In this document: piece after piece, positions 44,016 through 55,284 of the stretch
Layout of the letters: the number at the start of each line of letters is the position of its first letter
Numbering within the stretch: position 1 is the first letter of the stretch
Source of the DNA: Skeletonema tropicum
Taxonomy: Eukaryota; Bacillariophyta; Thalassiosirophyceae; Thalassiosirales; Thalassiosiraceae
DNA length: 64,000 bases
Reading direction: 5' to 3'
Assembly (NCBI GenBank): GCA_037178625.1
Contig: CM074148.1
Span: 310,001-374,000, forward strand
The notes under the pieces: model-generated
Databases searched by the model: none
What the model saw: only the letters and a program-made list of their open reading frames with translations
What the model was told of the DNA's origin: nothing
Translations under genes and position numbers: made by a program

Positions 44016-44309
44016 CTTGGGGGAGTGTACAGCTTTCATAAACTAGAAATTAGTAGAATTATTCCAACACATCAACACTATTTCATACTAGACAACAGTT
44101 GATTTGATCAAAACCTATCATAAGCTTACACACACGTCAGCCTTGGCTTCTCGTGTCTTTTGTCGCAAACCAGTCTTACAGTCTTACGCGTACACGTCAC
44201 CGGTATTCAAGTAAATACCGTACGCACTCCTCTATGAGAGTAATTTTTCCCACAGGGTTTTTCTCTCACTGAGCCCACTGTTTAATCCGAACAGCACGGG
44301 GCGGGAGAG

Positions 44310-44656
44310 TGTAATAGTCAAGTAGCATACTACCTTTAGGTACGTATGTATCTGTGACCATACGGATACGTGCTCGCTAAGCTATCGCTTATCGGGATCT
44401 CCATGCCTGACGCATGACGCATGCCGCTCTGGATTCTGACTACATTGAAGCAGTCAGCTTAGAGAATCTTACTAACAGCCTACGTCTTGGAATTAGTACG
44501 ATTTCTGTCCAATAGCATTCCGAGTCACTCGGCTTACACGAGCAACTCTACCGCTAGCAGCAGCTCTCTCCTTCGAAGAGCCCACAACTACTCCAAATAC
44601 GTAAATTAATACTGTATTCATCGTCGTTGTCATTACACATCTATTAGCCTGTGTCA
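44310..44656 (+). repeat. 3' LTR of copy 2
   Basis: The LTR is 347 bp, identical in plan to the 5' LTR apart from a 7-base tandem duplication (GACGCATGACGCATG). A purine tract precedes it. Confidence 0.95.
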
Positions 44657-45275
44657 ACCTTTCCCATGCATCTTGTCCTTAATGAACTTTCCTTCATACA
44701 CATCACCATTGCGGAACGTCATTTCACCTTGTCCATCTCTGCGATCATCTTTCCATTCACCATCGTAGATGTCTTTATTTGCGTAGGTCATTTCTCCTTC
44801 GCCTTGCCTTTTCCAAGCAAGCTATTGACCTGTATAGACATCTCCATTTTCGTAATTGTAAGTTCCCTCTCCATGATAGATATTGTTTTTCCATTCTCCA
44901 TCATACGCAATACTTCCACCAGGGCGCTTTGTGAACCCCTTGCCATGCTTTTTGTCGTCTTTCCAATCTCCCTCGTATGATTCTCCATCAGCCCATTTGT
45001 AGGTCCCCTCGCCGTTCGCCGAGCCATTTCTCCACTCTCCATTATACACGCTGCCATTCGATTCCAACATTATGCCTCTCCCTTGCGGCTTCCCGTCATC
45101 GTTCAGCTCTCCTTCGTATTCAATCTTGCCTTTCTTCCAGATGCCCTCACAAACACGCCCGCCCTTAAATGTCATCTTTCCTATTCCATGCATCTTGTTA
45201 TATTTAAAGGCACCATCATACACATCTCCATTGTCGTATTTATGTAATAGTTCCTTTTCCTGAATACGTCTTAAT
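44657..45275 (-). pseudogene. MORN-K, 5' part (right of second retrotransposon)
   Basis: The minus strand encodes MORN units from VYDGAFKYNKMHGIGKMTF to NYENGDVYTGQ. The usual W codon is TAG near 44822, and the start ATG is lost: the segment reads AACATTAAG where paralogues have an ATG. The 5' end also has an out-of-frame insertion near 45240. The copy was therefore decaying independently of the retrotransposon hits. Confidence 0.8.
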
Positions 45276-46173
45276 GTTGCTTTCGTCCTACTGAAGTCTA
45301 CTGACAGTTATATTGCCTATGCGGTGCTTATGATGATATGTTATTGTCGATCAAGCTAACTCCAAACTCCAATCTTGTGAGTTAGTGAACTTCCTACTTC
45401 CACGGGCAAAATATCTCAAAAGGTTCGGTCGCTCTCATTTAAGAGAAAGATTGTACCAGTCTCTCGTACAGCAGAAAAGATACTTGTGAGATATGCGCCT
45501 TATGGTGCAAGTTCAGGTTTAACTCGTACAATCAAGGTCAAAGTTGAGGAGATGGTATCATTCATTACAACACACTATTTTGATTGAGCAAGAAGCCAAT
45601 GATAAGAGCGGAAGGAGAAGAAGTAGGTTATGGAGATGATGAAACCTTTGAGCTTGAGCTTGAGCAGTGCAGGAGAGGCATTCCGAGAGCGAGAGAGAAA
45701 CATACGTGCATGATGATGACAGATGACGCGTACCTGCTCTGATTGATGTCGCACGCAATGCTGATTATTGGACAGCGTCATTGCTGCCTCTAGAGTTGAT
45801 GGAGGTTTGGGAGCATCGCATGAAGCAAAGTGTAGTGCGTTGGGCCAAAGCGGGGCGGTCCACCCTTTCCCCATCACATCATCCTCAATGAAGATGAGAC
45901 GCAAGTGGAGGATGAACTATGTTGTACATCCCAAATCGATGCAGCACTTCTTGTACTGCGGTGTCATCATATGAGGCCGATTCTTTTGTTCAACTTACGT
46001 TCGAGTTCGATCGTTTCAGAGGTATGAACACTAAACACACTGTTGCTAATACTATCAATATCAAATTATATCTAGCTTTAGATGAAGTCGCAGACACACC
46101 ATTGTTCAAAAGAGTTACATGTAGTATTTCTCTCTAGATGCACACGATTACTTTGGGGCCTTGTTATTCTAAA
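45276..46173. repeat. Intergenic interval: MORN-type upstream and 3'-flank repeats
   Basis: The left part resembles the other MORN upstream blocks, with a degenerate second palindrome near 45489. The part around 45530-45750 resembles 21430-21640 downstream of the F/K boundary (shared TCAAGGTCAAAGTTGAGGAG-like text). No independent gene is seen. Confidence 0.5.
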
Positions 46174-47744
46174 TTATTCTACTACTACAAAGTACTGCAA
46201 TCCCTCCCTAAGCCTAAGAAGGAGACTGATGACTTTACGACGTTTGCTACGTCTCGGCGGAGCGTCGTCAGTATCGGTGTCTGCATCAAATGAAGCTTCG
46301 CGCTTGACAGTTACATTTGAGTCGGCTTTGACTTGATCCTTTTCATAGTAGACTTGTTTGCTGACCTCGACCCTGACAATATCTTCAAACTGGCCACACT
46401 TCTTCCCTTCCTTCCACTCTCCGATGGATTTGATCACGTCCCCAGCTGCGTATTTGTAGGTACCTTTCCCATGCATCTCGTCGTTGCTGAAGTCACCTTC
46501 ATACACATCGCCATTGTGAAACTTCATCCTACCATGTCCGTCTCTGCGTTCATCCTTCCATTGACCGTCGTAGATTTCTTGGTTAGCGTAGGTCATTACT
46601 CCCTTGCCGTGCCTTTTGTTGGCACGCCATTCTCCTGTGTAAACTCCGTTTGAATAATTGTAAGTTCCTTTTCCATGCCGTATACCGTCTTTGTATTCTC
46701 CATCGTATGAATTTCCATCAAGCCACTTGTGAGTTCCCTTGCCGTGCTTTTGCCGTCTTTGTATTCTCCCTCATATGATGTTCCATCAGCCCATTTGTAC
46801 GTTCCCCTACCGTTCATGTTGTCGTCTTTGAATTCACCCTCGTATGATCTTCCATCAACCCATTTGTACGTTCCCCTGCCATTCATTTTATCGTCTTTGA
46901 ATTGTCCCTCGTATACATCACCACCAGGCCATTTCAACGTTCCCTTGCCAGCCTTCAAGCCATTTTCCCATTCTCCCTCATATTCCATGATGTCATCCGC
47001 TCTCTTGTTGATCCGCTTGCCCTTGCCGTGATATTTGCCGTTCTTCCATTCCCCATCATACGCAATACTTCCATCAGCCGTCTTGAAAGTTCCCTTGCCA
47101 TTCATTTTATCGTCTTTGAATTGTCCCTCAAACACATCACCATCGTATTTCCCTCCATGAACTTTCAACGTTCCCTTGCCGGCCTTCAAGCCATTTTCAT
47201 ATTCTCCCTCATATTCCATGATGTCATCCGCTCTCTTGTTGATCCGCTTGCCCTTGCCGTGATATTTGCCGTTCTTCCATTCCCCATCGTATTCTACGCT
47301 TCCGTCAGGGTACTTTAAGATTCCCTCGCCGTTACTTTTGTTGTCTTTGTATTCTCCCTCATATTCCACGCTTCCATCGGCCCTCTTGAATATTCCCTTG
47401 CCATGCTTTTTGTTGTCTTTCCAATCTCCCTCGTATGAGTTTCCATCAGCCCATTTGTAGGTCCCCTCGCCGTTCGCCGAGCCATTTCTCCACTCTCCAT
47501 TATACACGCTGCCACTCGAGTGTATCATTTTGCCTCTTCCGTGTGGCTTCCCATTTTCGTTCAACTCTCCTTCATATTTAATCTTTCCCTCATTCCAAAT
47601 GCCCTCACAAACCCGTCCATCCTTATACTTTATCTTTCCCACTCCGTGCGGCTTGCTATTCTGGAATGAACCTTCGTACACATCTCCGTTATCGTAAGTA
47701 ATAGTTCCTTTCCCTGCAGAAAAGAACTTTATGTTTATTTTCAT
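46174..47744 (-). pseudogene. MORN-J, nearly intact MORN gene with one single-base deletion
   Basis: The ATG is at 47744 (MKINIKFFSAGKG). MORN units run in one frame to about 46752, where an A is missing from a lysine codon run (GGCAAAAGCACGG where the family has GGCAAAAAGCACGG). The correct frame then continues to 46174, including an in-frame loss of one residue (NGVYTGEW) and the tail DADTDTDDAPPRRSKRRK. A single base in a homopolymer could be a sequencing error, in which case this would be a third intact member of about 520 residues. The C-terminal end is extended (VISLLLRLREGLQYF). Confidence 0.75.
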
Positions 47745-47900
47745 GATGTTGCTTTCGTCGATCACTTCTACTTGTATCTTGAGACAGCTGTGATTTGCCT
47801 AATGCCAACGATGGGTACCGAACTATTCGATGAGTGCCAATCTTGCGAGTGTAGGTAGTAACTTGTGTTGCTTTGGCTCGTGAACAGCGATTCAATCATG

Positions 47901-48030
47901 CTGTGAAAAATTCACAGACTTATAACGATCTAAGAGTTCGGTCACGCCACGTCTCAATGAGAAGAAAGATTTCATCGGTCATACATCTTGCACAGTGGAA
48001 AAGGTACGAAATGTGTGAGATAGGCGTCTC
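47901..48030 (-). promoter_or_regulatory. Conserved upstream block of MORN-J with two palindromes
   Basis: CTGTGAAAAATTCACAG is at 47901-47917 and GAGATAGGCGTCTC at 48017-48030. A short GATA repeat follows (48037-48060). Confidence 0.45.
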
Positions 48031-48060
48031 AGGTTTGATAGATAGATAGATGATAGATAG

Positions 48061-48957
48061 GGCGTCTCAGCGTCAGGTTCATTCAAATTCAACGTAACAG
48101 TAACAAGCTATCCTACGTACTTCCACCTACGCAATTGTTCTCTACCAGAACTCATAGTCTTATCGCTTGAATGCATTAAAAGAATCGAGTGTGCTAGTGT
48201 ATATACGTATGTAATGATATATTCATCTAGCAATGTAACAAGCAGCGAGAAGAGATACCTTTGAGCAATGTAGGCGAGAAACCTGAGAGAGAAATCCACA
48301 ATGATAATGGAGAGATGACGCGTTCGTAGTATCTACTATTGATGATTGATAATTGATGCCATACGATACGCAACGCTAAATAAGCAAGAAGCTAATTGGA
48401 CAGTTCGACTTGCCTTGATGTGTAAGTAGCTTGGGTTTGGAAGCACGAAGCAAAAGTTTATCGCGTCGACAAAGAAGCTTTTCTGACGGGCCACCAGCGG
48501 GCTAATCCGTCTGCCCGCTACGCAACAGGTACAAAGTTACAAATGTAGCTAAATTTCAAAATAGAGGGCTCGCTCCCTAAAATACTCAACTTGAAATGCC
48601 GTGGACGGCCATCTTTACTTTCTGCTTCTCGAACTTCCACCCAGGTACTGAGTAGTATGCAAACTTTACAGATTATCTCAAAGAATAGGTTTTATTACCA
48701 ATCGATCACTTGCTAATTTGTAAGATTCAATGTAATACTTTTCGACTATCCCTAATTGAGTACCACAAAGAATCCAGCCATCAACGCTCCCAAAAATCAA
48801 GAGATCCGAAGGCAAGATCTTTTTTCATCGTTCACCTCATTCCGGCAGAGCATTACTTCTGCCGTGCCTCGTGCCTACAACACATCATTGCCTACGCCCA
48901 TCATAATCCATCAAACAACGCTATCAGTAGATACACGGTTCAACAACAGCAGCCATC
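48061..48957. other. Interval without a gene
   Basis: There is no convincing frame on either strand. The last ~150 bp are the upstream region of the oxidoreductase gene (CAACAACAGCAGCCATC before the ATG). Confidence 0.5.
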
Positions 48958-50753
48958 ATGAAGTTCTCTACAGCCTTTTTTCTACTAACAATCACCACCA
49001 CCGCCAACGCCTTTGCCCCCACGGCAAAATTATTAGCCCGTTCATCCACCAACCTCCACGTTTCTCAATCTTCCAAAACGAACAACCAAGATCTTGCCAA
49101 AGATTTCGACAACACTTCTCCTGAAGATGTAACGCCTCCTTCGAGTGGGAATGCCGCCAAGGCTGGTCAGGCCGAAGTAGTGTTGGTGGGATGTGGTGCT
49201 CCGAATAGAGGGATGGGGTGGTATCATGCCGTGCAGATGTTGGAGGGTCGGTGAGTTTCATGTATTTGATGTATTATTGATATGATGATTTTGATGATGT
49301 TTAGATGGGTGAAGATTTCGGCACCGTGTCTGTAGATATACATAATTAGAGAGAGAGCTGAAGGAATAATGATTCTTTGATTCGTCGAATCAAATTGATG
49401 GTGGCAGAATGCTTACAAAGAGAACACAAGATGTGTTCGTATTTCTTATCTGCTTGCTGCTGATCTACATCTGTCATTGACTGACTGATTTGCTCACTCT
49501 TCATAATCATCTCTATTACATATTACTCTCCATCACTCATTTACAATAATTCAATACTGAATTATCACATCACACCAACTTCCTTCATTCCTTCAAAATA
49601 TGCAGCTGCCCATCCGCATCACTCGACTACATCATCGAACCATGGTTCCTCGGCCCAGGCGCCGAAGGACCCGGCGGACCCGAATTCAACCAATGGGCCG
49701 CCGACACAACCACCACCTACGGCACAACCTTTGGCACATCGGTCGGTGACCTACCCACCCCATCTCAACCACGAGTCGCACTCATTAGTGGACGTACGGC
49801 CGATAATCCAAGATTGTTGAAGGAATGTATTGATGCGGGATGTAAGTGTATTTATTTGGAGAAGCCTGGTGCTCCTACGGTGAAGGAGTTGGAGGAGATG
49901 AAGGAGGTTGCGGAGAGTGCGGGGATTGAGGTTTTGATGGGATACAACAAGGTGAGTGAGAGAGTGATTGGATTGGATTGAATGATAATAATATGTATGC
50001 TGTGTTATTTTGTTTTCGTTGCTTACAGTGAGAATCTGATGAGTACTAACTTACTTCTCTGTGTTCGTCTTCATCATCTCTCTCTCTCTCTCTCTTCAAC
50101 AGAACGTGTGCAAATATGTTCGCAAAACACGTGAATTCGCCGAAACAATTCCCGGATCACACGTCACATTCGTCTCCAACAATGCCTACGAAAACACTCC
50201 CGAATCACTCGGAGAATGCTTCGAACGCAATGCCGAGGGTATGCTCAAAAACATGGCCATTCACGAATTGGCTCTGTTGGTTTCCTTTTATGATGTGTCA
50301 GTCGACAACATTGAATCCGTAGAGGCTGATAAGGAATTCTCCTCGATGCAGACCTTGGCTGGACCATCTGGAAAGGAATTTACCGATTTTGACAAGATCA
50401 AATTCACGATCAAGACAAAGACTGGTAAGGAGGTAAGTGTCGCCGCCGATCGTTGTGGCGGTACCGACTCGTATGCCACCGTAACTGATTCCAGTGGCGA
50501 AGAAGTGTTCCGTTACTGGATGCCCGATGAGGAAGATAAGATAGCTGTGGAGAAGCTTCAGGCCAAGTACCCCACTGCCATGCCATACTTCTTTACGCAA
50601 GATCCGGATTATGTGACTGTGAAGGAGCGTGTGGCCAAGCATACTGTTACTGGGGAGGAGGCTGAGGGTGTGGCGACGATTGGTATTGCTGTGGAGACTT
50701 TGAGGGTTGCGGAATATTTGACTCCTTTGCTAATGGAGCAGCTTAAAGATTGA
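48958..50753 (+). CDS. Plastid-targeted Gfo/Idh/MocA-type oxidoreductase, three exons
   Basis: Exons are 48958-49250, 49606-49951 and 50103-50753, with GTGAG donors and CAG acceptors, giving 429 residues in one frame. The N-terminus is a hydrophobic signal (STAFFLLTITTTANAFAP) with the AFAP cleavage motif of diatom plastid proteins. The Rossmann start EVVLVGCGAPNRG follows, then LISGRTADNPRLLKECIDAG. The family hallmark EKPGAPTVKELEE is at the exon 2 end, with VLMGYNKN across the next junction. EKP residues contact the nicotinamide cofactor in this family. A C-terminal substrate domain begins near SHVTFVSNN. The substrate is unknown. A paralogue with a different targeting start lies inverted at 169-356. 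Confidence 0.85.
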
Positions 50754-51115
50754 GAGAGGAATAAAGGGAAGGACGTGTTGACAGTATGCATATATAATGA
50801 TTGAAAAGTAAACAGACAGTGACATGAAGTCTTGTACAGCATAGTAGTAGCTTTGATAGGGATAATACTATCATTGTAGGAAGTAAGTAAGTGGCTTCTG
50901 CTCCTGTTCTTACTAAATATCGATAGTAACAATCATGAAGTCGCGTTTGATTTTGTTGAGTGCACTCAAACGCAGAAGATGCTACGAAACAGTATCCAAA
51001 TACCACTTCTACTTCCTTCTGAATATTAATTACTGGATTGGTTGGCTTGCGAGATCTCGCTGATAAGATGATAGATAAATAGATAGACATCTTGGTATTG
51101 TCGTTCTCACGCGAC

Positions 51116-52368
51116 TGCGGTTCGGAAATATTTTTGAAGTGTTTTTTTAGAGGACGTCTTTTTGAAGTCATTTTTGAGCATTTTCGTCAAAAACACCTCT
51201 TCCGTCATTCGTACTTTTGTCGTGGTGAGTGTATCCATTCGACTAGGGCATCGTTGGATAGGGAATGATCGACCGCTTTGTGTTGCCGCCTCGAATCGAA
51301 TCTAATTCTCTTTTTTCTTATCATATTTAGGCAGCTCTTTTTTCTTATCATATTTAGGCAGCTACGTGAACCTATTTTGTCAAGGTTCTTGACTGTAGAC
51401 GGACCACGCGCTAGTAGATTGGGACGACTCGCGAGTATGGTAATGGTAGCTCGCAAACATTGCACACCATACTATCTTACTATTCAGACACTTCACACTT
51501 CGTTTCTCTGTTGCTGCCATGTTTCTAGGTCTTGGAGGATGACCAACTATTGATATCATATCATATCTCCTTTATTCAAGTTTCCGCTCGAATAGCCAGA
51601 GCTTCGCGGTGGATTGCTCAGCCTTAGCTAGCCATACCAGACGCACAGAAGAAGGTAAACGAATGGATACAAATCAGATGCCTCTCTAGTTGACGGAGAA
51701 GGACAAGCGACTCTACATCTACTCTATCCTTATATATCTATTGATATACATATCGCATTCGTCAAGTGTAAATTTCTTCTATGTAATAGTAATAGTATTA
51801 TTTACAGCATGCTAATGCTTAGCTATATTTGTCTACCATATCAATAGCTCCTGACTGTTGTGCTGCGAGAAATATATGAGTGAGGAAGTAGTAGCCTGAC
51901 ATTCTCAGGGTGAAAGGGGTCAACTTGAGAGTCGGGCGGCAGATGGCGACAAAAATGTAGCAGATTGGAAGCTGAGAGCAACTTCGAGCTTCTTCAAGTA
52001 AGAATGAACACGCCAAAGGAGGTTCATCGCACCATTCCGATTGATCAGAGCACTATTTTGGGCTGCAAACTCCTCTGCATCGACATCGACGCCCGACAGC
52101 ACAGATAGCAACAGATATCAGCGCTGTTTGCTGTCTGGGCTGTCTGAAATGAAGTGAAAAAAAGAGAATTAGATTCGATTCGAGGCGGCAGTCTTATATA
52201 GTCGATCATTCCCTATCCAACGATGCCTTAGTCGAATGGATGCACGTGGATGCACCCACCGTAGCCGAAGCAGTAGGGCGGAGAGTGATGATTTTGACAA
52301 AAGTGCTAAAAAATGACTTCAAAAAGACGTCCTCTAAAAAAACATTTCAAAAATATTTTCGAACCGCA
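51116..52368. mobile_element. 1.25-kb non-autonomous element with ~200-bp inverted arms
   Basis: The arms 51116-51317 and 52155-52368 are reverse complements with indels. The outer ends read TGCGGTTCG, then AAATATTTTTGAA, then TTTTTTTAGAGGACGTC. The centre (51318-52154) has no long frame. A 27-bp tandem repeat (TCTTATCATATTTAGGCAGC plus flanks) sits just inside the left arm at about 51309-51362. Flanks do not show a clear target duplication, so the element is old or its true ends differ by a few bases. Confidence 0.8.
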
Positions 52369-53865
52369 CAGAGGCGAGGCAGCGGTGCGTGGAAGCCTCG
52401 GCGGACTTTTTGACAGCATCCTATCAGTTCTTCAATACCAGAGATGCGCGCGTAGTTTACCGTAGCAAAGAGGTAATCTAAAGAGACCACGGCCGCCGCC
52501 GCCGCGGACAACGGCACGACAACACCACAAAGCAACAGGCATGCAAGCATGAACTCTTCCTCATCATCTGATGACAAAGCTCATCCACTCCCCATTATCT
52601 CTAATTATTTTACAGACTTCAGTCGTCAACACCCACTTACATTTTCATTTGCTTACCTCCTATTTCCATCCTTTCAGCACTCCAAAACAATCTTCTTCAT
52701 CGCCTACCTCCGTCCCACCTCCTTTCACAAAATCAAATGCCCTAATGCTACTACTGTGGCCACTGCTCCCACCATCGTGATGGTTGGCTTTCGTCTTACT
52801 TATCGCTCAACCGATAAGTCCGTAGGTACTGGCAATTTTTGAGACAGTCATCTTGCTATCGTACTTGCTTGATCCGCGAATGAAACCAGCTGGTCAGAGA
52901 CAGGCATCTTGATCCGACCAGACCAATCACCACCACCACTCATCTTCATCTTTCACATAATAATTATTGTACAATACGTCATAATACCGTCAAGCAGTGA
53001 CTGGGGTGGATGGAGTAGAAGAGCTACTTACTTATTGCATTGCTTATTATCTTGCTTCAGCGACCTAATCATCCTCTCTCGTCAACATCAACATACATCT
53101 AAACTTCATTCGATAACACCCACCTCCACTTGACTGCACCATCCATTCAACACTCCAAAAAATTATTCTCCTTCATCCCTCAACAATCCCTCCTCCCGTC
53201 CCATCTCCTCTCACAGGGAAAAGTAATGCCCTACTACAACTGTGACCACTGCTCCCATGTCATCGTGTGGGCTCATGGACAAGAATGTAAGTGTAACAGT
53301 GAATAAGTAAGTACTTCCTTATCCAAGTAAGCTTCGACTGATCGTCGAGCTTTGGCTTATCTCCGGAAATCTGACGAGCTCTCTAAGGGAGATCGATAGG
53401 CTGGGGCTGGGTCATGTATTCTACTTTATGTCGGAAACGGTGATAGGATCGTTTTAGGCTATATCTCACGAGTTTAAATCTTGTTCAGTTAGTTTGGGTT
53501 CCATCAGCCCTAAGAGAAACAATGATTCCATTCTAAGCTGGAGCTTGTTAGCCAAATTTGTCCAGTAATTACTTTGGGCCGACAAAAATGCCTATCGCGG
53601 CGAGAAAATAAGATATTTATATGATTCTTTCATATGCAAGACCCGCATGAGCACACTCGAAAGGGCTGTATCATTGGTTCTGTCTATATCTTGTCTATAG
53701 CAAAAATAAAAATCGGGGTCTAGCTGTAGACCGCCGGCCATGTGGTGAGGTTCAAAAAAGGTTTTTCCTCCGTCAAAAGACAGGCCGACCAGCTGTCATG
53801 TCAGAGACAGGCATCTGATCCGACCAGCTGATACGTGGTGATCCGACCAATCATGTCACGCAGAG
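52369..53865. repeat. Interval with diverged direct duplications, no firm gene
   Basis: About 52640-52790 and 53140-53275 are related (ACTCCAAAA, CCCACCTC, ATGCCCTA, CCACTGCTCCCA in the same order). A block around CAGAGACAGGCATC occurs near 52893 and 53804. A possible tiny exon at 53228-53288 reads MPYYNCDHCSHVIVW, then HGQE, before a GTAAGT donor. A minus frame at 52347-52577 (SSDDEEEFMLACLLL) runs into the inverted-arm element. None is strong enough to call a gene. Confidence 0.45.
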
Positions 53866-53999
53866 ACCAGAGACAGGCCTTTGGATATAGGGGGCTAGCC
53901 TACCCCTTATCGGGGGGATTTCCCCCCCAGATTCCCCCCGGCTAGAAGGGGGGACGGTTAGTTGTTAGTTAGCGAAACTCCCGTGATTTCCGTCTAAAG

Positions 54000-54405
54000 T
54001 AGAAAAGTTCGCCCGTGACTTGGTAGGAAAGTCAGACCGTGGCCTTTCTCGTGTAGGATGTAAGGGTTCATACTCACATTGCATTGTGCAGGAGATGCGC
54101 AATGGTTAGCGTTGAGTTAGACTGAATACTGGTTTACTGTGTACTTTGAGGCTTGTACGCAGCTATAATCTGTTGTAACGTTTAACGAATATAACAAAAA
54201 GACGGCTTGTCACTACACGAGTGACAAGTACGCGCCTTTGGGATATCGGTTGTGCTTAGAATAGATAGTTAGCTGTGCTATTTCTGTAGGTTAGGTACAC
54301 ATTTCGGGGGTTAGCTGCAGACAGTCTAGTGTGACGTGTGGCAGCAGGATTTACGACAGATGTTACCGTGAGAGGATGTACAATCTCCATGGGCGATGTT
54401 TTGTA
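54000..54405. repeat. Left LTR of the non-coding LTR element
   Basis: This is 406 bp and essentially identical to 58372-58777, so insertion is recent. It contains a short inverted motif, TTGTCACTACACGAGTGACAA (54208-54228). Confidence 0.85.
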
Positions 54406-55160
54406 GTTTATCATGATCCATAGTTCATAGCTGTTTGTCAGGAGACGGAAGGGCTATGTTGGTTAGTAATGCTTCTGCTGAAGCAGTGAATCGTCAGTGA
54501 AGGTGTTGAGAACAGTAGTGTCCTAGAAATGTTGGGAACATCTTCGACGTATGTGTGCGCCAAGGGTGCAATAGTGGCGGTAGAATCTGCCAATCCATCA
54601 GTCCGTTGTGGGAAATTAGATCGTATCCTCTAGGCTCAGGGTCTTTTGCAGTAGTGACTGTGAGTAGTTTGGCAAGCTTTCACTAGCAAGGGACCGCAAC
54701 CAGACACACAAGACACACGTGTGGGCGTGGTTTTCACTAAGAGCTGCAATCAGGGTAGGGGAGAACATGAGCTCCTTTTCCTTCATCTTGCCATGAGAAA
54801 CAATTCCAGCATGTTGGAAGGTAAATACGATGAACGAGGACCACAAGGACGAGCATGTCGGAAGCCTATGAGTGTTAGATTCCAAGTGACATGTGATAAT
54901 GATCTGGTTAGGCTTACTAGTGGGTGCACTGGAGCTGTGAGCAACCAATGCTCAGCCGTGAGATTTGTGATGGTTTAGTCTGGTGAGGGATAAATACCTA
55001 GATTTGACATCCAGCCAGGTGGTAGTGGTACAGTGGATGGACAAGACGTCATCCTGTCGGCCACCAAGTGGTAAAGAAGAACATGGATAAATCTGGGAGG
55101 AGAGATTTGACATCCAGCCAGGCGAGGACAAGTGAAGTGCTGCAAGTCGTTGCAGCGAGA

Positions 55161-55284
55161 AGAATTGATTAGAGATCAGTTGGTGGAGGTTGATACGATG
55201 AGGAGTGTCGACGAGTTTCATCAGAATTGATTGGAGATCAGTTGGTGGAGGTTGATACGATGAGGAGTGTCGACGAGTTTCATC
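55161..55284. repeat. 62-bp tandem duplication inside the LTR element
   Basis: Bases 55161-55222 and 55223-55284 are the same apart from one A/G change. Other internal repeats are 56301-56380 versus 56447-56522, each ending GAGGGGAC, and a GTATGATGATCCTCATTGTG repeat near 55680-55745. Confidence 0.85.

Larger units (their letters stand above)
28443..44656 (+). mobile_element. Ty3/gypsy LTR retrotransposon, copy 2, interrupted by a 9.83-kb insert
   Basis: This is the same family as copy 1, in the same orientation. The LTRs are at 28443-28782 and 44310-44656. The perfect target duplication ACCTT is at 28438-28442 and 44657-44661. Without the insert the element would be about 6.38 kb. The insert 31731-41560 splits the reverse transcriptase between the GYY and HLKLD residues. 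Internal sequence is nearly identical to copy 1, with scattered substitutions. Confidence 0.95.

Noticed and set aside
52888..53830. LTR-like pair from the CAGAGACAGGCATC direct repeat
   Set aside because: The shared block is only about 30 bp, too short and without LTR ends or target duplication.
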